Of a stretch of 60,082 bases of DNA, positions 47,401 through 56,247 are shown piece after piece. Below the pieces are notes generated by a model. That model did not search any database and was not told the origin of the DNA. It saw nothing but the letters and a program-made list of their open reading frames with translations. A program made the translations under genes and the position numbers. The stretch is from Verrucomicrobiaceae bacterium (GTDB lineage: Bacteria; Verrucomicrobiota; Verrucomicrobiia; Chthoniobacterales; Terrimicrobiaceae), in assembly GCA_007280915.1 (NCBI GenBank), contig QYQL01000040.1, positions 1 through 60,082 on the forward strand, written 5' to 3'. Numbering within the stretch: the stretch's first letter is position 1; every line of letters starts with the position of its first letter.

Positions 47401-49055
47401 TTTCCGGAACATCCCTCACTCTGGGCGGCGGGGCGGCGGTCTCGCTCACCGGCGCAGCGATCGACGGGAATACGCTCGCGCTGGGCAGTTCGATCACCCT
47501 CGGACGCACCAGCTACACTTTCAACTCCACCTCCACCTCGCTCACGCTTCTGCTTTCCGGCACCCTGCACTTCGACTTGGTCTGGACAGGCAATGCGACC
47601 AGCCAGTGGAACACCACCGGCCTGAACTGGGAAAAATCCACCGCAGGCGTCAATCCGGCTCCGCCGGAGATCGCTTTCGTCACGAACGACGATGTCTATT
47701 TCACCAATGCCGCCGCGACCAGCAGCCCGATCACCGTGGAGGCCGGAGGCGTTCACGCCAGCGGGATGTATGTCAGCAACACGACAGGCGCCATCACATT
47801 CCAAGGCGGGGCGATTTCGGCATCCGAACTCACAAAAACCGACTCCGGGGCGCTCACCATCAACTGCACACTGTCGCTGGACGATTTTGACGGCGATCCT
47901 TACGGACGATTTGAAAACAGCGGGAGCGGCGACGTGACTCTTGGCGGAGCCTTTATCAAGGGTGAAATTCTCCAGAGCGGCAACGGCACGCTCACCCTGG
48001 CCGCGACCAACTCGTTCACGGGCGGCACCGTGGTCACCGGCGGCACGGTGGTGCTCGGTGCAAACAACGCCCTCGGCAGCGGCCTGCTGACCGTGAGCGG
48101 CGGCACGGTCAATGCGGGATCCTATTCCCAGACCCTGGGAGCTGTGACGCTCGTCAGCGGATCCATCACCGGCAACGGATCGCTCACCGGCAGCAGCTAT
48201 TCGGTCGAGGACGGCGTGATCGATGTCCGCCTCCTCGGATCCGGCGCCCTGACCAAGACCACCGTCGGCACGGTGACCCTCTCCGGAAACAACTCCTACT
48301 CGGGCGGCACCTTCGTCAATGGCGGCACCCTCATCGGGACCACCACCAGCCTGAAGGGCGACATCCACAACGATGCGGCGGTCGTCTTTAACCAATCGGC
48401 CAACGGCACCTACTCCGGCGCCATGACCGGCGGCGGATCGCTTGCCAAGGAGGGCTCGGGAACGGTCACCCTTTCCGGCACCAATACCTACACGGGCCCC
48501 ACAAACGTCACCGGCGGCACGCTGCTCGTCACCGGCAGCACCGGATCGGGGGCCGTGAGCGTCGCCTCGGGTGCCACACTGGGCGGCACCGGCACCATCG
48601 GCGGAGAGACGACCGTGGAAGGAATGATCGCCCCGGGCAACGGGGGAATCGGGACGCTCACCGTCGCCAGCAACCTCAACTGGAAAGGCGCGGCCACTGG
48701 AGGAGCCAATACCGACTGGATCTTTGAACTCGGGGCCGGAAATACTTCTGACTTGCTCAGCATCACCGGCGACTTCAACGCGGATAACTCCCTCGGCTCC
48801 GTCTTCCGCTTCAATTTCGCAGGCAGCACCGAGCTGGGAACCTTCACGCTGGTCAATTGGTCGGGCGCATCGACCGGCTTCGATTCCGGCTCGTTCAGCT
48901 ACGACAACCTCGGCCCGTTTCGCGCGGGGACTTTCAGCTTCGGCGTGAACTCCCTTGACTTCACCGTGACGGCCGTTCCCGAGCCTTCCACCTGGATCTC
49001 CATGGCGGCGCTGGTTGTCAGCGGGTCGCTGATCGCCCGGCGTCGCCGGAGGTGA
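44430..49055 (+). CDS. autotransporter-associated strand-repeat protein with PEP-CTERM sorting signal
   Basis: This 1541-residue exported protein has a signal peptide (about residues 8-33, ending AEA). It has a very Asn/Thr/Gly-rich beta-helix region with about ten copies of the 32-residue autotransporter-associated strand repeat (type LTKTGxGTLTLSGNNTYTGxTTV; for example near 150, 265, 405, 505, 635, 775 and 885). A C-terminal PEP-CTERM tail follows: VPEPSTW, a hydrophobic helix, then RRRRR. The tail is cut by exosortase, which is not in the window. There is no beta-barrel, so it is not a classical autotransporter. It is probably a surface or matrix protein, controlled by the dyad at 44331. 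Confidence 0.9.
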   Translation: MKAQKQPFHLLCLCVPVLLVVLLLGLMPRAEAANITWSGLGANASWSAVANWAGTAPVANDGLFFGGSTQLTNNNNLTANTTFAGLTFNSGAGAFTLSGNALTLNGTVTNNSTSTQTINLAMTINATRTFAALTGNLNIGGVLSGTGGVTKTGNSTLTLAGNNTYNGTTTISAGILQLGNATALGSTVGNTTVTAGSLDLNGQAVGGEAVVLSATGSLVNNSTTAASLSGNISGLAAGTIIGGSGNLTLSGVLTSTGNGAWFKTGNGTLTLTGNNTFTRALRIGAGIVNIQSDNALGALNTNAVTVNATAALEMQGNITSSSKTLTLNGNGTANTGSLRNISGSNTYGGNITLASAARINSDSGTLTLASGKTLTGAFALTVGGSGNTTIARVIGIGTGTLTKDGAGTLTLSAANTYTGLTTVSAGTLVYGINDALSTGNLTVNGGNLDIQTFTDTVGAVTLTSGNITGTTGILSATSFTLNGTGTASAILGGNSTVTKTGVGTTTILSGNNTFTRNVTVSSGVLNIRSSTALGTTANGTTVANGAALELQNNITVGAEALSLNGTGVANGGALRNVSGNNAYQGNITLSGATRINSDSGTLTLSTGNLTGAFALTVGGAGNTTISRVIATGAGSLIKDGAGTLVLSGTNTYTGNTTISSGILSVSTIGNGVAPSNLGNATNSAANLILNGGTLQYTGAILSTNRTFTVGASGGTLDASGSGDLTLTAAPTLSGTNTARTLTLTGTNTGNNTLSGVIADNGSGATALTKTGSGTWVLAGNNTYTEITTVSGGKLLVNGTTATSALVITGGNLTLGSASRLVGTSPAVSVSAGASLATAGIETIGSLAGAGSVNLGGTLTVNATSGNSTFGGLLTGAGGLKKSGAALLTLTGNNTYSGGTTVAGGELHVASSGGLGNGTVSLNGTAATPATLHYGVANSTLSVGAFTMNGNSTLSLLANGAVQSSGTVAINGTGNILSLAGNTWNLGTNTLLSGTSLTLGGGAAVSLTGAAIDGNTLALGSSITLGRTSYTFNSTSTSLTLLLSGTLHFDLVWTGNATSQWNTTGLNWEKSTAGVNPAPPEIAFVTNDDVYFTNAAATSSPITVEAGGVHASGMYVSNTTGAITFQGGAISASELTKTDSGALTINCTLSLDDFDGDPYGRFENSGSGDVTLGGAFIKGEILQSGNGTLTLAATNSFTGGTVVTGGTVVLGANNALGSGLLTVSGGTVNAGSYSQTLGAVTLVSGSITGNGSLTGSSYSVEDGVIDVRLLGSGALTKTTVGTVTLSGNNSYSGGTFVNGGTLIGTTTSLKGDIHNDAAVVFNQSANGTYSGAMTGGGSLAKEGSGTVTLSGTNTYTGPTNVTGGTLLVTGSTGSGAVSVASGATLGGTGTIGGETTVEGMIAPGNGGIGTLTVASNLNWKGAATGGANTDWIFELGAGNTSDLLSITGDFNADNSLGSVFRFNFAGSTELGTFTLVNWSGASTGFDSGSFSYDNLGPFRAGTFSFGVNSLDFTVTAVPEPSTWISMAALVVSGSLIARRRRR

Positions 49056-49100
49056 CAAATTACTTTCTCCCCCGGATTTGATCGCGCCGTGCGCCGTGAA

Positions 49101-49118
49101 ATACCCGCTTTACGGTAT
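49101..49118 (+). promoter_or_regulatory. 18-bp island dyad, copy 3
   Basis: ATACCCGCTTTACGGTAT lies 54 bp before the 7-PAS kinase ATG, preceded by GAA as in other copies. Confidence 0.65.
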
Positions 49119-49172
49119 AGTATGTCCCGCATATTACGAATATACTGTCCTCATGCGCCCGATCCTTGATCA

Positions 49173-52100
49173 ATGCTGTCCTCAGGCGCGCTTTCCAAGC
49201 GTGACATGAAAGCGGCAAAACCCCGATTGCAGGCTGCCAGGAAGCCGCGTCCCGCAGAGTCGCGCGGCGGTTTGAATACCAACGTGGGCACCGAGCTGCA
49301 GAACCGCGTCACGGCCCTTGATGCGTCCTCGGAGGGGATCGCGCTCACCGGCCCCGACGGTTGCTACACCTACATCAACCCCGCCCACCTCTCGCTCTTC
49401 GGATACCGCGAGGCCGCGGAGGTTCTCGGGAAGAGCTGGCACATCTTTTACACGCAGGAGGAGATCGCCTTTATCGAGAAGTCGGTGTATCCCGTCCTGC
49501 TGGAAAAAAAGGTCTGGCGGGGACGGCTCCGCGGCCACCGCAAAGACCGGACCCATTTTGTCCAGGAGCTTTCCCTGAACCTCCTGCCCGATGGCGGGCT
49601 CGCCTGCATCTGCAGCGATGCGACCGAGCGCATCGAGGCGATCGAACAGCGCGAACGGCTTTTCTCGGTCTCCAAATCCCTTCTCGTCATCTGCGACTTC
49701 GAGGGGAACATCAAGCAGTTCAACCCCGCGTGGACCGACCTGCTCGGCTACACGAGCAAGGAATTGTTAAGCCGTCCGATCCTCTCCCATGTGTTCCCCG
49801 AGGATCGGGCCGCCACCGCCGCAGTGATGGAGGATCTCGGGCGCGGGATTCCTATCGTCAATTTTACAAACAGGTTTTTGGCTTCCGACGGGAGGATCCT
49901 GACGCTCGACTGGTCGTCGACCTCCTCGCTCGAGCAGGGGCTGATTTTCGCCTCCGCCCACAACATCACGAAGCGGCGCGTGGTCGAGCAGTCGCTCAGG
50001 GAAAGCGAGGACAACTTCCGCACGTTTTTTGAGACGCTCGACGACATGGTTTTCGTCGGGGACCAAAACGGTCAAATCCTCTTCAGCAACCGTGCGGCCT
50101 CCCGGAAGCTCGGCTACTCCCCGGAGGAACTCCGGACGATGCTCCTGATCGACCTGCATCCCGCAGAGCTGAGGCAGAAGGCGGCGGAGATCGTGGGCGC
50201 GATGCTGTGCGGGGAACGCGAGACATGCCCCCTGCCTTTGGAAAAAAAATCTGGCGGCCGCCTCCTCGTGGAGACGCGCGTCTGGCCGGGGAAGTGGGAC
50301 GGGCGGGATTGCCTGTTCGGACTTTGCAAGGACATCACGGAGGAGCAGGAGGCCCAGCAGCGCTTCGAGCTCCTGTTCCGCAACAGCCCGGCTCTGATGG
50401 CTCTCACCACCCTCCCCGAGCGGAGGTTTGTGGATGTGAATACCGCTTTTCTTTCCACCCTCGGATACTCCAAGGAGCAGGTCGTCGGGAAAACGGCGAT
50501 CGAGGTCCGACTGTTTCCGGATGAGGCCGCCATGGACCTCACTTCCGTAAAACTGGAATCCGACGGGAGGCTGCACAACATGGAAATCCTGGCAAGGCGT
50601 GCGGATGGGACCCTCATCGAAGGTCTGTTCTCCGCCGAGGTCGTGGTGATGAAAGGGCAACGGCACCTGCTCACCGTGATGAATGACGTCACGACGCTCA
50701 ACCGGACGGCCCGGATGCTCAAGGAAAGCGAGGGGCGCTTCCGCCGCGCGGCCGACTCCGCGCCGGTGCTGCTCTGGGAGGCCGACGTAGACGGCCTGTG
50801 CAGCAACTTCAACAAGCCATGGCTCGAATTCACCGGCCGCACGCTCGAGCAGGAGCTCGGCAACGGCTGGGTGGAAGGAGTCCACCCGGAGGACCTCGAA
50901 ACCTGCCTGCGCACCTACCGGCTGGCGCTCCAGGCGCACCGGGAATTCAAGATGGAATACCGCCTTCGTCGCGCGGACGGCGAATACCGCTGGCTGCAGG
51001 ATCACGGGGTTCCCCGGTTCACGCCCGACGGAGTTTTTGTCGGATTTATCGGGTCCTGCCTCGACATCACCGAGATCAAGGAGTCGAAGCGGCTGCAGGA
51101 GGAACTGCTGGACCGCATCCTGAAAATCGCGGGCCGCGTTCCCGGGGTCATCTACCAGTATCGCCTGCGCCCGGATGGCTCCTCCTGCTTCCCGTTTGCC
51201 AGCGATGCCATCAAAGAAATCTACCGGGTCACGCCGCAGGAGGTCCGCGAAGATGCCGCAAAAGTTTTTGCGAACCTCCACCCGGACGACCGCGACGGCA
51301 TCGTCGAATCCATCCTGAAGTCGGCGCAGGACCTGACCCCCTGGCAGTATGAGTATCGGGTCAAGTTCGCCGACGGCACGGTCCGTGCGCTTTACGGCAA
51401 CGCGGTGCCGCAGCGGGAGGCCGACGGCTCCGTGCTCTGGCACGGTTTCATCACCGACATCACCGAGCGCAAGCAGAAGGCTGAGGAGTTGAAGCTGCTC
51501 GCCGAGCGCCTTTCGCTGGCCACGAAGGCGGGGCACGTAGGCATCTGGGACTGGGACGTTGTCAACGACCGCCTCGTCTGGGACGACCACATGTATCGCC
51601 AATACGGAATCACGCGGGAGCAGTTCGCAGGAGCTTACGAGGCCTGGGCGGCGGGGCTCCATCCGGATGACCGCGAGCGTGGCGACGCGGAGATCCAGAT
51701 GGCGCTGCGCGGCGAAAAGGATTTCAACACCGAGTTCCGGGTGGTCTGGCCGGACGGGAGCATCCACCACATCCGCGCCATGGCGCTCGTGCAGAGAAAT
51801 GCGGACGGCAACCCCCTCCACATGATCGGCACGAACTGGGACATCACCAACCAGAAGCGGGCGGAAGCCATCGTCCTGCAGAACGTGGTCCGCGCCGAGG
51901 AGCTCGCCCGGCTCAAGACGCGGTTCGTCTCGATGGCCAGCCATGAGCTCCGGACCCCGATCGCCAATATCCTGCTCGCCTGCGAGCTTCTGAAAAATTT
52001 TGGGAATGCGATGCCGGCCGAGCGGTCGCAGTCGCTCCTGTCCGGCCTGATGACCGGCGTGACCTCGATGGTGCGGACCCTCGACGACCTCCTGCTTGCC

Positions 52101-52661
52101 GGAATGATCGAGGAGGGGAAGCTGCCCTACACCCCGGCCCGCTTCGCCCTGCTCGACTTCCTGAAACGGTGCTGCCTCGAGGTGCAGCCCGACTTGGAAT
52201 CTCCCTCCCGGATCGAGGTCGCCTTCCGCGATGCCGGGCTGAGCGTTGTGGCCGACGAGCGCCTCCTCCACCACATCCTGAAAAACCTTTTGGAAAACGC
52301 GCTGAAATACTCACCGGCCGACACAAAAATCGGGCTGGAAGTCAAGGTTGGGACGGATTCTCTTACCCTCACGGTCGTCGACCGGGGGATCGGAGTTCCC
52401 GAGAAGGACCGGGAATTCCTCTTCGACGCGTTTTCGCGGGCATCGAATGTCCGGGACGAGCCGGGCTCCGGGCTCGGCCTCTTCATCGCGCAGAAATGCG
52501 CGCAGGCCCACGCAGGGCATCTGCACTACACCCCGCTGCCCGTCGGATCGGCGTTTTCTTTCACCGCCCCATTCGCCGCTCCGGCTGGAACAAAGCGGCT
52601 CTCGCCGGACAGGCCGCCAGCCGTTGAAAACTCAACCGGGGCTGACAACGGAAGTTTATGA
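49173..52661 (+). CDS. soluble multi-PAS sensor histidine kinase
   Basis: This 1162-residue kinase has no membrane helix. About seven PAS domains run from residue 48 to 900 (starts near 50, 170, 290, 400, 525, 650 and 785), ending with typical PAC tails (ITERKQKAEELK). HisKA follows with phospho-His 924 in SMASHELRTPIANILLACEL, then a HATPase domain (LLENALKYSPADTKI, VDRGIGVPEKDREF, GSGLGLFIAQK). No receiver is attached, so it must pass phosphate to a partner such as the neighbouring receiver-kinases or LuxR regulator. Its catalytic half is duplicated in the next gene, which it overlaps by ATGA. A downstream ATG at 49206 is an alternative start. Confidence 0.9.
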   Translation: MLSSGALSKRDMKAAKPRLQAARKPRPAESRGGLNTNVGTELQNRVTALDASSEGIALTGPDGCYTYINPAHLSLFGYREAAEVLGKSWHIFYTQEEIAFIEKSVYPVLLEKKVWRGRLRGHRKDRTHFVQELSLNLLPDGGLACICSDATERIEAIEQRERLFSVSKSLLVICDFEGNIKQFNPAWTDLLGYTSKELLSRPILSHVFPEDRAATAAVMEDLGRGIPIVNFTNRFLASDGRILTLDWSSTSSLEQGLIFASAHNITKRRVVEQSLRESEDNFRTFFETLDDMVFVGDQNGQILFSNRAASRKLGYSPEELRTMLLIDLHPAELRQKAAEIVGAMLCGERETCPLPLEKKSGGRLLVETRVWPGKWDGRDCLFGLCKDITEEQEAQQRFELLFRNSPALMALTTLPERRFVDVNTAFLSTLGYSKEQVVGKTAIEVRLFPDEAAMDLTSVKLESDGRLHNMEILARRADGTLIEGLFSAEVVVMKGQRHLLTVMNDVTTLNRTARMLKESEGRFRRAADSAPVLLWEADVDGLCSNFNKPWLEFTGRTLEQELGNGWVEGVHPEDLETCLRTYRLALQAHREFKMEYRLRRADGEYRWLQDHGVPRFTPDGVFVGFIGSCLDITEIKESKRLQEELLDRILKIAGRVPGVIYQYRLRPDGSSCFPFASDAIKEIYRVTPQEVREDAAKVFANLHPDDRDGIVESILKSAQDLTPWQYEYRVKFADGTVRALYGNAVPQREADGSVLWHGFITDITERKQKAEELKLLAERLSLATKAGHVGIWDWDVVNDRLVWDDHMYRQYGITREQFAGAYEAWAAGLHPDDRERGDAEIQMALRGEKDFNTEFRVVWPDGSIHHIRAMALVQRNADGNPLHMIGTNWDITNQKRAEAIVLQNVVRAEELARLKTRFVSMASHELRTPIANILLACELLKNFGNAMPAERSQSLLSGLMTGVTSMVRTLDDLLLAGMIEEGKLPYTPARFALLDFLKRCCLEVQPDLESPSRIEVAFRDAGLSVVADERLLHHILKNLLENALKYSPADTKIGLEVKVGTDSLTLTVVDRGIGVPEKDREFLFDAFSRASNVRDEPGSGLGLFIAQKCAQAHAGHLHYTPLPVGSAFSFTAPFAAPAGTKRLSPDRPPAVENSTGADNGSL

Positions 52662-53980
52662 AGAAGCAAAAGCCAGCCAGTAAGAAGGATCATCGCGGGA
52701 GCGGTGATGCCGACGATGTGGCGGCTGAGCTGGTCATCGCCAACAAGGAGCTCTCCTTCCAGAACGAGGAGAAGGGGAAGCGGGCAGCCGAGCTGGTCAT
52801 CGCTAACAAGGAGCTTTCCTTCCAGAACGAGGAGAAGGAAAAGCGGGCGGCCGAGCTGGATATCTTAAACACTCGATTTCAACTCCTGCTGGATTCCACG
52901 GCAGAAGGCATCTACGGAATCGACATGCGCGGGGAGTGCACCTTTTGCAACTCGGCCTGTCTGCGGATGCTGGGCTACAAGCATGAAGGCGAGCTGCTCG
53001 GGAAGAACATGCATTGGCAGATTCACCACAAGCACGCGGATGGCACACGTTTCGAGGTCGAAGAGTGCCGCATTTTCCGTGCGTTCCAGACGAACGAAGG
53101 CTCTCACGTGGATGACGAAGTTTTATGGAGGGCAGACGGCACCAGTTTTCCTGTGGAGTATTGGTCCTACCCGAAGCGCATTGATGGCATGTCGGTGGGT
53201 GCGGTCGTGACATTCGTCGACACCACCGAGCGCAAGCGCGCGGAAGGTATCATCCTCAAAAACGTCGCGCACGCCGAGGAGCTCGCCCGGCTCAAGTTGC
53301 GGTTCGTCTCGATGGCAAGCCACGAGCTCCGCACCCCGCTCGCAAATATCATGCTCGCCTGCGAGCTTCTGAAAAATTTCGGGACCACGATGCCGGCCGA
53401 GAAGTCGCAGTCGATCCTGGCCGGCCTGATGGCCGGCGTGTTCTCCATGGCGCAGACCATCGATAATCTCCTGCTTGCCGGAAAGATCGAGGAGGGGAAG
53501 CTGCCCTTCACGTCCGCCAGCCTGCCCTTGCTCGGCTTCCTGAGACGGTGCTGCCAGGAGGTCCAGCCCGAACTGCCGTCGCGGATCGAGATCGCCTTCC
53601 ACGATGCCGGGCTGGCCGTCGCGGCCGACGAGCACCTCCTCCACCACATCCTGAAAAACCTCCTGGAAAACGCGCTGAAATACTCGCCGGCCGACACGAA
53701 AATTGGGCTCGAGGTCGGGCCCGCCAACGATTCCCTCACGCTCACAGTCGTCGACCGGGGGATCGGGGTTCCCGAGAAGGACCGGGAATTCCTCTTCGAC
53801 GCGTTTTCGCGGGCGTCGAATGTCGGCGACAAGCCGGGCTCCGGGCTCGGCCTCTTCACCGCGCAGAAATGCGCGCAGGCTCACGGGGGGCAACTGCGAT
53901 ACTCGCCCCTGCCCGACGGGTCGGCATTTTCTGTCACCATCCCGCTCACCGCGGCCACCGATTCCAATCCAACCACCTGA
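52658..53980 (+). CDS. PAS sensor histidine kinase, duplicate of the upstream kinase core
   Basis: This 440-residue soluble kinase starts with a signalling coiled coil made of a 21-residue unit (AAELVIANKELSFQNEEKGK plus R) repeated at residues 22-42 and 43-63. One PAS domain (about 75-190), HisKA (SMASHELRTPLANIMLACEL) and HATPase (LLENALKYSPADTKI, GSGLGLFTAQK) follow. From about residue 195 it is strikingly similar to residues 890-1140 of the preceding kinase, in DNA as well as protein, indicating a tandem duplication. It is translationally coupled to that gene. Confidence 0.9.
   Translation: MKKQKPASKKDHRGSGDADDVAAELVIANKELSFQNEEKGKRAAELVIANKELSFQNEEKEKRAAELDILNTRFQLLLDSTAEGIYGIDMRGECTFCNSACLRMLGYKHEGELLGKNMHWQIHHKHADGTRFEVEECRIFRAFQTNEGSHVDDEVLWRADGTSFPVEYWSYPKRIDGMSVGAVVTFVDTTERKRAEGIILKNVAHAEELARLKLRFVSMASHELRTPLANIMLACELLKNFGTTMPAEKSQSILAGLMAGVFSMAQTIDNLLLAGKIEEGKLPFTSASLPLLGFLRRCCQEVQPELPSRIEIAFHDAGLAVAADEHLLHHILKNLLENALKYSPADTKIGLEVGPANDSLTLTVVDRGIGVPEKDREFLFDAFSRASNVGDKPGSGLGLFTAQKCAQAHGGQLRYSPLPDGSAFSVTIPLTAATDSNPTT
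52721..52846 (+). repeat. two tandem 63-bp coding repeats
   Basis: Positions 52721-52783 and 52784-52846 encode two near-identical 21-residue helical units (AAELVIANKELSFQNEEK...). Three heptads per unit keep coiled-coil register, so copy number could vary without breaking signalling. This linker type is known from other bacterial histidine kinases. Confidence 0.85.
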
Positions 53981-53985
53981 TTCCC

Positions 53986-55047
53986 ATGCCCTCTCTATTC
54001 CTCATCGAAGACAACGCTCCCCTGCGGGAAAGCACCAAAATGCTGCTCGAGCTCAACGGCTACGAAGTTTCCGATTTCGACTCCGGGCCGCCGGCTCTGG
54101 AGAAGCTCAAGGAGACGGTCCCCGACCTCGTGCTGTGCGACATCGTTCTCCCGGGGATCAGCGGCTATGAGATTCTCAGCCTGGTCCGGGCCACGACGGC
54201 AGGAAGAGTGGTCCCCTTCATCTTCCTCAGCGCCCTCGCCGAGAAGGACCAGGTCCGCCAGGGCATGAACCTCGGCGCGGACGACTATGTGACCAAGCCG
54301 TTCACCAGCGACGGGATCCTCTCCGCCATCAAGTCCCGGCTCGCCCGCGCCGAAGAGCGCCGCGCCGCGGCGGAGCTTGATCACGCGCGCTATCAGGAGC
54401 GGAAGCTCGAGTATCTCCCGCATGAAATCCGCACCCCGCTCAGCGCCATCATCGGCGGAATCGGGATCCTTCGCGCGGATGAAAAACGCCTCGGGAGCGA
54501 CGACATCGAGATTCTGGATCTCATGGAGGAGAGCGCCAACCGGCTCGAAAGGACGGCCCTGAACTACATCCTGTATCTCTCGTTGAGCGCGGGGCACGAC
54601 CCCTTCCTGTCAACAATCCCCGTCGAGGCGGGTGTGCTGGTGGCATCCCTCGCCACAGGCCTGGCCCGGGATGCCAGCCGGGAAAACGATCTCATCCTGC
54701 ATACGGTCGAAACCCCGACGCACTGCGGGAACTGCCTGGACCGCATCGTGAGCGAGGTCGTCTCCAACGCCTTCAAATTCTCCCCGCCGGGCTCGAAGGT
54801 CGAGGTGAAGATGTCCAAGGCCGAAGGTCAACTGACCCTGACCTGCCGCGACCACGGCCTCGGGATGACCGAGGAGGAAATCGCCGCGATCGGGCCGTTC
54901 AAACAGTTCCACCGCGGCGAGCGCGAGCAGCAGGGCCTCGGCCTCGGCCTCGCCATCTGCAAGGCCCAGATCAAATGCGCCGGCTGCCACCTCGATTTCA
55001 AACCTTTGGAGTCCGGACTCGAGGTCGCGCTCACCCTCCCGGAATAG
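53986..55047 (+). CDS. receiver-histidine kinase protein (REC-HisKA-HATPase)
   Basis: This 353-residue soluble protein starts with a receiver (residues 1-118; LFLIEDNAPLRES, phospho-Asp in LVLCDIVLPGISGYE, Lys in DDYVTKPFT). HisKA (YLPHEIRTPLSAIIGG) and HATPase (VVSNAFKFSPPGSKV, RDHGLGMTEEE, GLGLGLAI) follow. The receiver-first order means kinase output may be switched by phosphorylation from another kinase, here probably the two kinases just upstream (5-bp gap). It is a close paralogue of 55156-56238. Confidence 0.9.
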   Translation: MPSLFLIEDNAPLRESTKMLLELNGYEVSDFDSGPPALEKLKETVPDLVLCDIVLPGISGYEILSLVRATTAGRVVPFIFLSALAEKDQVRQGMNLGADDYVTKPFTSDGILSAIKSRLARAEERRAAAELDHARYQERKLEYLPHEIRTPLSAIIGGIGILRADEKRLGSDDIEILDLMEESANRLERTALNYILYLSLSAGHDPFLSTIPVEAGVLVASLATGLARDASRENDLILHTVETPTHCGNCLDRIVSEVVSNAFKFSPPGSKVEVKMSKAEGQLTLTCRDHGLGMTEEEIAAIGPFKQFHRGEREQQGLGLGLAICKAQIKCAGCHLDFKPLESGLEVALTLPE

Positions 55048-55085
55048 TGTTATCCGTTAACGGGCATGCTGATCCCCTTTCGCAA

Positions 55086-55103
55086 ATACCCACTTCACGG
55101 GAT
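55086..55103 (+). promoter_or_regulatory. 18-bp island dyad, copy 4
   Basis: ATACCCACTTCACGGGAT lies 52 bp before the second receiver-kinase ATG. The right arm is GGGAT rather than GGTAT, as in copies 6 and 7. Confidence 0.6.
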
Positions 55104-55155
55104 ATGAAATTTCGACCGTCCGCATAGCATCCGGGGCGCGACAAAACTGTCTATT

Positions 55156-56238
55156 ATGCCTGCCATCGTCCTGATTGAAGATAGCCTGCCTTTGCAAAAA
55201 AACATCGAGCTTCTTTTGTCCGCCAACGGGTATGACGTCGATTCCTTCACCTCCGGTGAGCCCGCGCTGGAGAAGATCGCCACCTCCCCGCCGGACCTCA
55301 TCCTCTGCGATATCGTCCTCCCGGGAATGGATGGATACCAGGTGCTCCACCGGGTCCGGGAGATGGTAACGGGATTGGAGATCCCGTTCGTTTTTCTGAG
55401 CGCCCTCGCGGAGAAGGATCATGTGCGCAGGGGGATGGATCTCGGGGCGGACGACTACATTACGAAGCCGTTCACAACCGCCGGCCTGCTCGCGGCGGTC
55501 CAGGCCAGGCTCGAACGCTCGACGGACCTGCGCGGGGTCGTGGAGCATGAGTTCCGGCAGTATCAAAAACAAAAACTTCTGTCCCTCCCGCACGAACTCC
55601 GCACGCCGCTCAACGGGATTGCCGGCGGAATTTCCCTGCTTCGCGAGGAGACCGAAAAGCACGACCACAAGATCCACGACCTTTTCGCAATCGTCGAATC
55701 CTCCGCCGAGCGGCTGGAGAAGACGCTGCTGAAATACCTCCTCTTCCTTGAGCTCAAATGCGGCCAGATCTCATTGTGCGACCGCCGCAAGGATGTTGAC
55801 GCCGGGCTGGTGGTCGCATCCGTCGCGACAAGGCAGGCCCGGGAGGCCGGAAGAGAAAACGACCTTCGCCTCCATACTCAGGAGGTCCTTGTCCCGTGCG
55901 CGGATTGCCTCGACAATGTGGTGGCCGAGGTGGTGTCGAACGCCTTCAAATTCTCCGAAGCCGGATCCAGGGTGGAGGTCCGGATGACGACGGACGATGG
56001 CCGCGTGTGCGTCACATGCCGCGACCATGGTTACGGAATGACCGCGGAGGAAATCGCCGCCATCGCTCCATTTGTCCAGTTTCACCGCAAGGAGCGCGAG
56101 CAGCAGGGCCTCGGCCTCGGCCTTGCGATCTGCATGGAACTCATCAAATGCGAGGGATGCGAACTCAAGCTCCGGCCGGCCGACGGGGCCGGCCTGGTCG
56201 CGGAACTTTTCCTGCCGATGCAACCCGCGACTCGGTGA
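55156..56238 (+). CDS. receiver-histidine kinase protein (REC-HisKA-HATPase), paralogue
   Basis: This 360-residue protein has the same architecture as its upstream neighbour: receiver (LIEDSLPLQKNIELLL, LILCDIVLPGMDGYQ, DDYITKPFT), HisKA (SLPHELRTPLNGIAGG) and HATPase (VVSNAFKFSEAGSRV, RDHGYGMTAEE, GLGLGLAI). It has its own dyad-type promoter region at 55086, so the pair probably arose by duplication and is now expressed as separate units. The LuxR regulator follows 9 bp later. Confidence 0.9.
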   Translation: MPAIVLIEDSLPLQKNIELLLSANGYDVDSFTSGEPALEKIATSPPDLILCDIVLPGMDGYQVLHRVREMVTGLEIPFVFLSALAEKDHVRRGMDLGADDYITKPFTTAGLLAAVQARLERSTDLRGVVEHEFRQYQKQKLLSLPHELRTPLNGIAGGISLLREETEKHDHKIHDLFAIVESSAERLEKTLLKYLLFLELKCGQISLCDRRKDVDAGLVVASVATRQAREAGRENDLRLHTQEVLVPCADCLDNVVAEVVSNAFKFSEAGSRVEVRMTTDDGRVCVTCRDHGYGMTAEEIAAIAPFVQFHRKEREQQGLGLGLAICMELIKCEGCELKLRPADGAGLVAELFLPMQPATR

Positions 56239-56247
56239 TTGTCGATC

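Noticed and set aside
44430..49055. Periodic repeats that could suggest a CRISPR array
   Set aside because: They are degenerate coding repeats of a beta-strand protein, not identical repeats with unique spacers.
44481..49058. Long open frames (677 and 657 codons) on the minus strand across the strand-repeat gene
   Set aside because: They mirror a repetitive, GC-biased sense gene with signal peptide, family repeats and PEP-CTERM tail; the antisense products show no domain or start signal.
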